A stretch of 64,000 bases of DNA from Miscanthus floridulus (taxonomy: Eukaryota > Streptophyta > Magnoliopsida > Poales > Poaceae): positions 99,931,792 to 99,995,791 of the forward strand of contig NC_089584.1 of NCBI RefSeq assembly GCF_019320115.1. The letters run 5' to 3'. The position numbers were made by a program, and so were the translations under genes. Shown here piece after piece: positions 12,777-22,379 of this stretch. The notes under the pieces are model-generated. The model was not told where the DNA came from and did not search any database. It worked only from the letters and a program-made list of their open reading frames with translations. The number at the start of each line of letters is the position of its first letter. Positions within the stretch are counted from its first letter, which is position 1.

Positions 12777-13526
12777 CTATTCAAGGACATGTTCTACATG
12801 TGCCACTCTTGGCACCTTGGCCAGACTATGCCTGAAGCTAAAGATGCAAACATTTAACTGGTGCTCAAGGCTTGTCGCTCTAATGTTGCTATCATCTAGC
12901 TGTCCTTTGAGGATTCGAACGTCCTCGCGTAGGTTTACGATCTTATTTTTCAGCAAGGTGATTTGAGGATTTTTGGGAGGTGCAGGCTCTTCATCCTCCT
13001 CAAAGATGGTGCATGATTTTAAGATAAGCGACTTAGTGGTTCTCTTAAACCTGAGGGGTTGAGATGAGGAGCCGGCTGTCTCTTTCGAGATGGATTTTTG
13101 GACAGGGGTTGCCGGCCCCTTGCCTCTCCCTGGTTTGCACACCAGCCCCTTTCCACACTTGCCATTGGGCTTTTGAACCCCTACTATAGTGTAGCTATAG
13201 CTATAAACGGTGTTTCTCGAAGGCGTTACACGGACGCTTTTTGTAGCACTTTCTGAAGTCTTGCACTTGAGGCTGTCGGCCTCCGAAGCCAACCTTGATG
13301 GGGGCGCCTACCTAGGTTGGGCACCAGCCTGTGGCGCCTTGGTCCTAGCCGTGGACCGCATGCTGGTGCCACTGCTTGCCCCGCTACGGAGTGGAGGCAT
13401 TGTAACAACCCGTGCTTCCTCTCTCACATAGGTGTTTTCAGGTGTTGGGTTGACGGACCGTGGAATCTCCCCTTGGTTGAAGGTGGAGTTAGAGCCGGTG
13501 TACAGAGCGAGCTCTCTGTTGGCCAT
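12777..13526 (-). pseudogene. Extra ORF of Athila-like element, frameshifted, coiled coil
   Basis: Two overlapping minus-strand frames, 13308-13526 (starting MANRELALYTGSNS) and 12777-13292 (171 codons), read as one product broken by a frameshift near 13300. The second part is rich in Lys, Ser and Pro, then has a heptad-like segment (ITLLKNKIVNLREDVRILKG and following) predicting a coiled coil. It lies downstream of the integrase in the same orientation, where Athila-lineage elements keep an additional, env-like or unclassified ORF. I see no signal peptide or transmembrane segment, so I do not call it an envelope gene. Not intact. Confidence 0.5.
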
Positions 13527-13993
13527 GGCTCACTAGGATGCTTTGGATCAATGCTAAGTGTAGAGGGAAGGAATGCCTTTGGTGTGGAATGGGAAGTGGT
13601 TTAGGGTCCTTTATATAGGCTCAAGTACAGCGTGAGATATAGACATTTTGGTGCTAAACCCTAGAGGATCGCTATGTACTCAGTCAGAAGAAGCTATCCT
13701 AGCAGACAGCGCCTGAGAGGAGCCAGGAGGGGGACAGCCATTCCCTGGGGTCACCAACCCCCTAAGGGGCGCTGCCCTAACCACGCTTCCTTCTAGACGC
13801 TCTAACATGCATGAAAGTCTGATCCGCGTGGTGTTCCATTTTTATCCTAAAGTTTTAAACACATTTGCCAATTTTATATGTTATTTTCTTAAATAAGACA
13901 TGAGCAAAGTTTTATTTTCACATAGTGTGTGATTGTGAATGAGAAGTGTATGTGAGTAACAATGCAAGAACATATTGGAGATATTTGAATTTT
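13527..13993. other. Spacer between integrase and extra ORF
   Basis: Non-coding in both strands as far as I can see; part of the same minus-strand Athila-like element. Stops interrupt every frame. Confidence 0.5.
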
Positions 13994-14928
13994 TCATAGA
14001 TTTGCAATGAATTCATCAAAAGAGATTAAGTTTATTTTATCAATTTCTTGATTTATATCATGAGAAGGTTCTAAGAAAACTTTCAATCTTTGACCCTTAA
14101 CTTTAAAAGTGTTACCGTCATTGTCTTGAATGGTGACCGTGCCGTGCATTGATGAGTTGACGACGATGAATGGTCCTTCCCATTTGCTACGTAGCTTACC
14201 TTTACCGAAGAGCTTGACTTGGGAGTTGAATAACAAGACCTTGTCTCCCTCCTTGAATTCTTTCTGTTGGATTCGGTGGTCATGCCATCTCTTGGTCCTT
14301 TCTTTGAAAAGTCTGGCACTATGGTAGGCTTTCTCATGCCATTCTTCTAGCTCAGAGATTTACATTTGTTGGTTCTTGCCAGCTAGCCTTACATCCATGT
14401 TCTAGTTGTTGATTGCCTAGTGAGCTCGGTGCTCAAGCTCAACTGATAAGTGGCAGCTCTTTCCATAAACGAGCTGGAATGGTGACATGCTAATGGGGGT
14501 TTTATAAGCTGTCCTGTATGCCCAGAGGGCATCAGGAAGCTTGTTCTTCCATCCCTTCCCCATGTCATTGACCATCTTCTGCAGGATATTTTTGATTTGT
14601 TTATTTGAAATTTCTTCTTGGCCACTGGTCTTTGGGTGGTACGGGGTGGCCATGTTGTGCTTGGCTCCAAGTTCCCTTAAGAAGGCTCTGAAGGTCTAGT
14701 CGATGAAGTGGGACCCCCATCGCTTATTACCATTCTCGATGTTCCAAAGCGAGAGAAGATCACTTCGTGAAACATTCTCCTGGCACTCTTGGCATCGGCA
14801 ACTCTGCATGGCAAAGCTTCCACCCATTTTGATACGTAGTCGACGGTGACGAGGATGTACTCACAATCTTGGGACTTTTGGAATGACCCCATGAAGTCAA
14901 TGCCCCTGTAACACCCTAAAATTTGCAA
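13994..14928 (-). pseudogene. Athila-like integrase remnant
   Basis: Minus-strand frames carry the catalytic-core start (GIDFMGSFQKS, VDYVSKWVEALPC and VISDGG at 14730-14900), then [16 protein letters not shown] and [20 protein letters not shown] (14417-14640), then the C-terminal SH3-like part (KLRSKWEGPFIV, 14150-14200). These are the rve core and C-terminal domains of a Ty3/gypsy integrase of the Athila lineage. The pieces are in different frames, and the core is truncated on its N side exactly where the 14907-18878 unit begins. No reverse transcriptase follows on the right, so the rest of the element is missing. Confidence 0.8.
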
Positions 14929-17900
14929 GATTTCAAAATAGGTTAAAATGATTTAATTATGTAATTTGTGAGCATTTAAACTTAGAAAAAAGAAAAAAAT
15001 AACTTTGTTAAAATTAAAATCCAATATAAGGTCTAGCTACATGTTTATGCATACATGATGCTGCATATTTATTTTGTGATGATTGGGTTTGATCAAAACT
15101 TCAAAAGGATTTAAATTTGAATTGAATTTGGAATTGAAAAATGTGTTTAAGAAAATAAAAAGGAATTTCTTTTCCTCTCCTCTCCCTTCCATGTCATTCG
15201 GCCCACTCTTTCTTCTTCTCCTGCGGCGGCCAACTTCTTCCCTTCTCCTCCACAGCCTAGCAAGCCACAGTTTCCATTCAGTTCTCTCGTGCCTCCGCTC
15301 GTGGGCTGGCCTAGCAAGCCAGCCGAAAGCAGGCCACCCTCTCCTCTCTCTCCTATCGTTGACGACCTGGGCCTGCATGTCAGCCACGCCGTTGTCTTCC
15401 TCCTCCCATCTCTGTGTCGGACTCTGCTTGGGAGTCCACCTCCGTGCCGATTTCTCATGGATTGGCGTGCGCCCTATGCCGCTGTCCCATAAATATCGAG
15501 CCCCCATACCATGCTGCCCCCCTACCAAGCCCTAGAGCAAGCCGCATCACCTCCACCCGAGTCGACATGCCGTTTGAATCTCACCGTAAAGAGCTCGCCG
15601 CTGCCACGCTTGTCTAGTTGCTCCACCGCCACCATATGCTGCTACCAAGCTTCGTGTCAAGCTTTTGAATCCTTCGAGCCCCTTCTTTCTCCTTTTCTCG
15701 CTCTAGCTCACTCGTGCCGTGTCGCCGAACGTTCACCAGAGCTCGCCGTCCGCCACTGTCGACCGCAAGAAGGCCCTAGGTGAGTTTGTCGTCTTCTCCT
15801 CTTTCTCCCTGTGCTCTCGGCTCGCCAAACCATGACCTCTAGGGCCCTAACCGAGCGCTTTCGTGAGCTTCTCACCACCGATGATGGAGGATCGCCATGC
15901 CGGTGTTCAAATCTGGTCACCGGCGTCTCTCTCTTATCCTCCCATATAATCCAAGCCATCCAACTCAGATCCAACGTCCAGATCTCACCGTACCCCTTCG
16001 CCTGGTTTATTTGCAAAAGAGCCCCTATAATTTTTTATGTATAAACCCGCAGTCCATAGCGTAATTCCATAATACGTTTTCTTATTCAGAAAGCGTTGTT
16101 TCTTTCTAGTAGATTCAAAATACATTTTCTCTATTTACAGATAAAGCCTACCCGAAGCCCCTCGTCGCCGCCGTGGTGACCTCGTCGGAGCTTCGCCACG
16201 TGTTCCATCATGGAGCGGATCCACCGTGGACTTTGGTCACTGGCGCCACCTTCTGTAGCCCAACCGTGAGCCCAATTGCAAGAGCGACCGGGCTTTTCAC
16301 CTCGGCCACGCTCGCATACAGCACTGTCGCGTCCGCCAGGGCTACCGCCGCCGTAGCCGTCGCTACGAAGCCCCATAGCCGCACTTAGCGCCCTAGTCGG
16401 GATCACCAAACCTTAGTGATGCCGACAAAGCCCGGTAGAGTATCCCTGATGCCTTAAAAGGCCTTACCATCGATCCTATGCCATCGCCGCTCGATGTAGA
16501 GCTACCGTTGGCCGGAGAGAGAGCCCCAAGGTACCACCTTTAACCCCTTGGTGGGTTCGTCTTGAGCCCACGATGTCCATGAGCCCCTTCGTGGCCTCGT
16601 GGATCCATCTTGGTGCGTAGCACCATGAGCTCGCCACCAGCAAGGAGACAACCAAGGAAGAGGAGGGAGCCGTCGCACCTCTGCCTCCTAGTTCATGCGC
16701 TTGGTCCACCGTGAGCCATAGAAGGAGTGGGCGCGATCCACCGTGGACCTTGCTTGCGGTCTAGGGACCCTAGCCGCACAGTCCACCATGAACCATGTCT
16801 ATGAACCCAGCCCAGTGGCGGTCCGCACATGCCACATGGATGATCGTGGAGCCGACACATGTCCGGGCCTGGCCCAGCCCAATATCCGGCCCAACCCGGC
16901 CTAATATCTAGCCCGCCAGGCCTAGGCCGAGCCTGGTCAACCATTGACCGTTGACCTTGACTGTTGACCTGGTCCCACCTGTCAGTCTCTGCCGAGCCAC
17001 AAGCCAATCAGGAAGCGCCATGTGTCAGCCTCTGGATTTTCCTATTTTTTCTTTTTCAAAATATGTTTTAAACTTAGAAAATTCATACGACTTCAGAAAA
17101 ATGTGAAACCAGAGTCCAAATTTTTCTAAAAATGAGCTCTGCGTCATAGGCTTATGTTTGAGTGCATTTGGATCTTTTGAATTTCTGTTGCTTCTTTGTG
17201 ATCATCTATAGGAGTCGCTTATTGTGGCTATATGTCTCGTTTGACAGGCCTGGAGGAGCCGCAGACTAAGGAGAATGGCCCTGACTACACTGAGGAGCTT
17301 GGAGACAAACTGCCAGGTGCCACATCCCACCCAACCTCGTAGAATCCTATTAGACATGCTATAATGTAGATGTTGGTGCTTTACTTTCATGCAAATGATT
17401 TGTGATAGGTTGCATGGTAGATTTGCTTGAGCCATTACCTTGTCGCAACCTATACCCCTGCACACCCGCTGTTAGGCTAGACGCTCGCTTACTTACTTGC
17501 TACTGCTTCTACTCCACATTATATCTAGGATGTGATGCTTGGTGGAGGATTGTTGTGAGTGGTTAAGGCACTTGGTGCCGATAATGTGGTAACAACCGGG
17601 GAGATCTTAGCGTGCGTCTTGGGTGTGTGGTGAGGGTTGAGTCGATCGGGCAGGATCTTATGATGAGTCGTTGGACAAGTCTTGTCAGGGGGGGTGCGAC
17701 CTGGGCATCCCCTACGAGAGGTACCTATGGCGGGTGTATGTGAGATGAGGAGATCTTGGGTTGGAGTGTCTTTATGGGATGAAGCCCCGGGATGAAGGTG
17801 TCATTGAGGCACGTGGTGTTGGTTATCCCCTTTTTGAAGATATCCTATTCGGTCCCCCTAAGGACTGGTATATCGAGAGAACCGGATCATAGGACCCTAC

Positions 17901-18878
17901 GTACACACCACTCGCTCCTGAATGAGCGAGGGATGGTTACCCGACCAACTAGGACGGTGCCATTACTGCTAGGTTGGAAGTGGATAGTGTAGGGAGGTAC
18001 GGGTGTATGGCCCACACCCTCCTAAGATATCGTAGTGACCTCTGGGGCCCCAGTACTACGTCTCACAGTCTTAGCGTGTCGGTGGACTCCGGGGTGGCCT
18101 AGGGCTATGTGGTAAGATGGTTCCATATCGTTGGGAGGTAGTCGATATCAACCTAGGTGGGGCACCACTGATGATGGTGATCTTATGGTTCCAGGTGTAC
18201 ACGCTCTGCAGAGTTGATCGATCTATACGTGAGTGTAGTCCTTTTTTCTCTCCCCTTGGGTTTGTTGGACTTCGGCTGTTAGCCGATAAGGCAAGGTACG
18301 AGAGGGAGTCGTCCTTGCCGCTAGAGAGTGTGAGAGTGGTGAGATGTGTGTGATGGGATGGGAGAACGTGTGGATGAGATGGGTTAAAACATGATGAATT
18401 ATTATTAAAACTTGACATACCCGCATAGGAAACTACAACCACAAATAGGTCTTTTGCTCTACCCTTGCATTCTACTACCACAAAGCAAACGCAAAGCATA
18501 GGGTCGAAGCCAGTGGCCAGTACAAATCGTATTGATAATTGTTTGGCAAGTTCTGAGTCTGAGTACGACTTCTAAGGAGACGGATGGGAGGATTAGAGGT
18601 CTTGTTCCTGCGCTCAAGTTTGGTTCGAGAAGATGGTGTCGATGCCCGCTGCCTTTCTACTTGATGTTGTTCTGGATGTTGCATGCTCTGAGTGATTCCG
18701 CCAAGTGGCGATGTAATAATGAGTAAACCTTGCTATTTGTACTCTCCTTAAGACATGTATTCGATGTATGACTGTGATATTGATTGATATTTGATAATGT
18801 GATGGGATGATTGCCTGGGACTATCACGTTATATTTCGAATCTGTGGATTTTCCTTCAAGGAAATCGGGATCGTTTCA
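14907..18878 (+). mobile_element. 3.97 kb TG...CA LTR-like repeat
   Basis: Starts TGTAACACCCTAAAATTTGC and ends GGGATCGTTTCA, again the terminal style of long grass LTRs. It directly abuts the Athila-like integrase on the left. The flanking pentamers (GCCCC left, CCGGG right) do not match, so either the target duplication has decayed or one side was lost. GC-rich open frames at 15083-15783, 16131-16709 and 18071-18499 have no recognisable domain and occur on both strands at once; I treat them as compositional. No gag or pol is visible. Confidence 0.5.
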
Positions 18879-19057
18879 CCGGGTCCTTCCAAATCGGAGG
18901 CGCTGCGCGTCCTTCCCCTCTTGTCGCTCAGGCGACACGTGCCCCGCGTGGAGCGCGAAACGGAGTGCAACACAGGGGCGTTCGAACGCGGGCGTCCGTC
19001 CAAACGTCCGAGCGCTAACACTACCGAAGATAAAATCCAAAGGTAAAAAAGAGATCG
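18879..19057. other. GC-rich spacer, nothing recognised
   Basis: Sequence between the long LTR-like unit and the FPPS remnant. Rich in CG dinucleotides (e.g. GTCCGTCCAAACGTCCGAGC). I see no feature in it. Confidence 0.4.
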
Positions 19058-19090
19058 AAGCAACCTCAAGACCCAATTCTTTTGTACAGA

Positions 19091-19142
19091 GCCTTCACTT
19101 CTCCTACACAAGCAGAGCCTTCACTTCTGCTACACAAGCACA
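19091..19142. repeat. 26 bp tandem duplication in FPPS exon
   Basis: Two copies of 26 bp (19091-19116, 19117-19142), differing at one base (ACTTCTCCTAC versus ACTTCTGCTAC). Being not a multiple of three it shifts the frame of the last visible FPPS exon. Confidence 0.92.
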
Positions 19143-19605
19143 AGCTGGATCTGATTTCCCATAATTTTCCTGTGAATGGCACACAAATATTAAGATAGTG
19201 AGTTCTAATTATATGAAGAAAACTTAGCCAATGGGCCTTACGAATAAGAAGTCCTTTTGCTTGTCATCAGCACGCTGAAATGCTTGAACAAATGCCTAAT
19301 TTCAGGAACACTTGAAGTCTTCAATGTCAGTTCCATGAAACGCAGAGCACTTTGATGGTATTGGTACCATAGTGAAGCGTAGTAACTTGCCTTGCCGATG
19401 ACATCCGGATCGCCAAAGCAGTCTAGATAATCATCCTCAAAGGAAAATGTAACTACTAACGTTTTATGTGAAAGCGTACCCAGCAAAAAAAAAGGCTGTT
19501 CAAGTCTAAAAAGATCAACTGTACTGCTAAGATGCCTACTATACCTGAATTTGGAAGTAAACACCCATTTCAACTAAAATTTGCTTCACTTGAGTTTGAG
19601 CATAA

Positions 19606-20548
19606 GACTGTCTCCAACAGAAACAACCCAAACACAATACTCATTCAATTCAATAGTATATGTTACCTACAGTGAAAGGGTCACGGACCCAAATCTCGCT
19701 TCCTCCGACAGACCCCCGAGTAGCCAAACCCCGCCTCCCCGTATGCGCCGCACCACCTGCAAATCCACCAGCAGCAGGACCACCTACAGCCGGCGCAGCA
19801 CCAGCAGCAGCAGCCGGCGCAGCACCACCTGCAAACCCAAATCCACCAGCCGCCGCAGCAGGACGGGGGCGGCGGAGGGAAGGAGCAACAACAGTAGCTG
19901 CACTTGGTGGCGCAGCCCAGGGAGCGGAGGCAGCAGGCGCTCGCGCCCAAGCGGAGCTCCAACAAGGACCGCCACACCAAGGTCGACGGCAGGGGCCGCC
20001 AGATCCGGATGCCCGCGCTATGCGCCGCGCGGATCTTCCAGCTCACGCGGGATCTCGGCCACAAGTCTGACAGTGAGACCGTGCAGTGGCTGCTGCAGCA
20101 GGCCGAGCCGGTCATCGTCGCCGCCACCGGCACGGGCACCATACCGGCGTCTGCGCTCTCATCCGTCGCACCCTCGCTCCCATCGCCCACCTCTGGGCTT
20201 GCCAGGCCGCATCACCACCACCACCCGCACCACATGTGGGCGCCGTCCGCTGCGTCCGCGGGTTTCTCCTCGCCCTCCTTCCTCAATTCTGCCGCCGCAG
20301 GCACGGGAGATGCCACTGGTATTGGCGGCATCATGCAACGGATGGGGATCCCTGCCGGCCTCAAGCTGCCGAGAGGGGGCGCCGCTGGGGCCACCCTCGG
20401 CGCTGGCGGCCACATCGGCTTTGCGCCCATGTTCACTGGATGATGCTTTTTTGCCTTCCGACTCGGAGCATGTTTTTGAGGCGCAAAACACTGTGCTAGA
20501 CGTATTTTGCGTTTGGATCGTCCTTTGGCTGCGTTGTTGGAGACAGTC
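19606..20548 (+). mobile_element. PIF/Harbinger-type nonautonomous element carrying a TCP gene fragment (Pack-type)
   Basis: The ends are GACTGTCTCCAACA (19606-19619) and its exact complement TGTTGGAGACAGTC (20535-20548). They are flanked by the 3 bp duplication TAA (19603-19605 and 20549-20551), as expected for PIF/Harbinger (TWA target). Joining the flanks with one TAA restores an open FPPS exon frame across the site, which independently proves the boundaries. Between about 60 bp of 5' and 100 bp of 3' subterminal sequence, nearly the whole interior is a TCP transcription factor gene fragment; no transposase is present. It is therefore a nonautonomous element that captured host gene sequence. 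Confidence 0.92.
19683..20443 (+). pseudogene. TCP (PCF/TCP20-like, class I) transcription factor pseudogene
   Basis: Class I TCP proteins bind GGNCCCAC-type sites and control cell proliferation. The TCP domain (about 19949-20125) is well kept: [17 protein letters not shown] (basic), [47 protein letters not shown]. Downstream are a His-rich tract and [13 protein letters not shown], ending FAPMFTG with TGA at 20441-20443. The upstream Q-rich part (IHQQQDHLQ, PAQHQQQQPAQ) is in the same frame. Lesions: the expected start codon is ACG at 19683 (frame reads TDPNLASS), a frameshift falls near 19741, TAG replaces a Gln-like codon at 19895-19897 (EQQQ-stop-LHLV), and the C-terminus after FAPMF is missing, replaced by element sequence. 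The 179-codon open part from 19904 lacks an ATG. Assignment is firm; function is unlikely. Confidence 0.9.
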
Positions 20549-20880
20549 TAATCGTCCAAACTCTGACAGGATAGTAGCAGTGCGCATGCGACCTTGTAAC
20601 AGTTTAAAAGAATTTTGCTGCTAGTGAATAACCGCTCCAGAGTAAAGTACAAGAAAATGAATAGACAGATTAAATATTCACTAAAACATGCACATAAACG
20701 CATTCTACGGATATAAACCCGGCGATGCTTGCTGCCGCAGGTTCTGGTCAAAAGTGGAAAAAAAGAGAGAAAAGAACTGTTGCTACCAGCATCAAGTTCA
20801 AGCTTCAGCACTTCACCTCGAGGCTAAGGGCCTGTTTATTCGATTTATTTGAGGTGCATCTTTTAGGCTTCTGACTCAAA

Positions 20881-20902
20881 CTCTCTCTCTCTCTCTCTCT
20901 CT
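20881..20902. repeat. CT microsatellite
   Basis: Eleven CT units in intergenic sequence. Confidence 0.95.
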
Positions 20903-21049
20903 GTTATTAGGCCATGTCCATCGCAAGCATATCACCTTAGAAGAGAGAAGATGACATGTATTCTCAAACCACTAATGAGATAGCAATGCTACAATGCAAA
21001 CCAACATGGGTAGGTAAAGAAAAAGTAAGCAATGCAACAGGTTTTTGGG

Positions 21050-21162
21050 TCTGTTCGGCTAGTATTAAAGCTGACTGATAAGTCGGCTGAAGCTGTTTTG
21101 TTGTGAGAGAAAAATACTGTACATTCTAACTGATAAGCCGGTTGATAAGTTCAAACGAACAT
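21050..21162. mobile_element. Short MITE with GTTCGGCT ends
   Basis: About 113 bp, starting TCTGTTCGGCT and ending TTCAAACGAACAT, with the internal pairs CTGATAAGTCGGCTG and CTGATAAGCCGGTTG. This pattern is abundant in grass genomes as a very small TIR element. The target duplication is not clear. A weaker relative lies at 61319-61431. Confidence 0.5.
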
Positions 21163-22379
21163 GCTATACCACTGCACGTACTACTGGCAACCTGCAAACT
21201 ACTATTTTTCCTTCTCTTAGCTCCAAGTCAGATCAATTCCTACGTGGCATGATGGATCCACTATCCTAGTTGGTGCGTTGGGCAAGATGTGTGGGCCCGA
21301 GCACAACATGTCACTGTGAGCCAGGTTGAACCGCCACGTCAGCAAAACCGATAGCCAAAACCACTAGAAGAGGTTGAATGCCTGGTTTGGTGAAGTTTGG
21401 GGTGCTCTATACGTGGTTTCACTGTTCGGTGGATGAAGTAGACGTCAGGCCTTCCCCAATGCCCCACCCACAGTGGATATATGCCCCCAGCATCCACGTA
21501 AGCATAGTGCTTCCATGTCATGCGCGGTAGTAGCTTCGCAGATGTACAGAGCAGCCTGCAGAGGCGTCGTTGGCTTGGTCTGGCGCACACGCTTGCCAGG
21601 AGAGATACACTCTGAGAAAGGTGGAGAGAGGAGTTGAAAGCGACATGCATGCTGTAGAGAAGAAAAGAGGCAGCGTTCTTCAGCGATGGGAGCCTGTTAT
21701 CCTCATCTCACGTATGTCTAGGTGGAGAGCACTTTTTTACCCAGGATCACAAACGTATGCCCCCGTTGGGGCTGTCCTCAGCAGCATAGGTTAGAGGGCT
21801 AAGTAGATTTTTCCATTTGAATCCACATCTATATAAACGGCCTTTTCATGATCCGCAGCTAAAACAAAATAACCAGCCAACTTGTCTCCCACCGAAGAGC
21901 CTTTTCGCCCTAAGTCCTAGCCAGTTGCTGCTTTTCTGAACACATCGAGCGGCAAAGGGACGACAACACTGCCGACCCAGGGTGGCGAACCACTCCTCGA
22001 AGCCGACGTGCCAGCGTGTTTGGTTCGCAGCGTGGCCTGGGGTAGCTGCCTGGCCCAGGCAAGCTTTACCAGGTTCAGAACCAAACTAGTGAGCCAATGT
22101 AGAAACGATCGCTATGGGTCATCACTCGTCAGCATAAAAGTGGAAGTAGTGGTCATGACTCATGAACCATAAATGTAGTCGCAAAGGCCCACAGCACAAG
22201 GCCATTTTCAACGCAAATCGTGATGTTTGCTTCCAAATCAATATCAAGACCAATATCCCTTTTACAAAGGGAGCGCACCCCGCAAGGGAAAAACAGCTCT
22301 TTCTACTTTTGATTATTCAAAGTCAAAGATCACATTCCATACCCACAAACCGTAACATTTGCACACCACGTTGGCCTGC

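Larger units (their letters stand above)
19058..20612 (-). pseudogene. FPPS: Farnesyl diphosphate synthase pseudogene, exons split by a transposon
   Basis: Farnesyl diphosphate synthase condenses IPP with DMAPP and GPP to give FPP for sterols and sesquiterpenes. Four minus-strand exons of its C-terminal half are visible: (a) about 20612-20549 plus 19605-19545, encoding VACALLLSCQSLDD, then YAQTQVKQILVEMGVYFQIQ; (b) 19435-19391, DDYLDCFGDPDVIGK with the second aspartate-rich motif; (c) 19334-19242, GTDIEDFKCS and RADDKQKDFLF; (d) 19169 to about 19058, ENYGKSDPAC. Splice signals remain at most junctions; the donor after exon b is GC. Lesions: a 943 bp PIF-type insertion in exon a, two stops after FKCS in exon c and a lost acceptor before it, a 26 bp tandem duplication in exon d, and absence of the N-terminal half (first DDxxD) and the C-terminus. 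The family assignment rests on these motifs and their order and is firm; function is lost. Confidence 0.88.
20613..22379. other. Intergenic stretch with small repeats, no gene
   Basis: No supportable coding region. It contains a CT microsatellite (20881-20902), a short MITE (21050-21162) and a small foldback near 22016-22092 with TGTTTGGTTC and GAACCAAAC ends. A TATA-like TCTATATAAACGG at 21826-21838 has no credible ORF after it. If the FPPS remnant once had upstream exons here I cannot see them. Confidence 0.5.

Noticed and set aside
15083..15783. Overlapping open frames on both strands
   Set aside because: Pro/Ser/Arg-rich composition and simultaneous openness on both strands point to base composition, not coding.
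14902..18883. Target-site duplication for the 14907-18878 unit
   Set aside because: Flanking pentamers GCCCC and CCGGG do not match, so I do not claim a clean insertion.
19581..20624. 347-codon plus-strand open frame
   Set aside because: It runs across element, TCP and flanking FPPS sequence in a frame other than that of the TCP domain; its Ser/Arg-rich composition comes from reading the Q-rich tract out of frame.
21826..21838. TATA-like TCTATATAAACGG
   Set aside because: No credible ORF or exon follows on the plus strand within several hundred bases.
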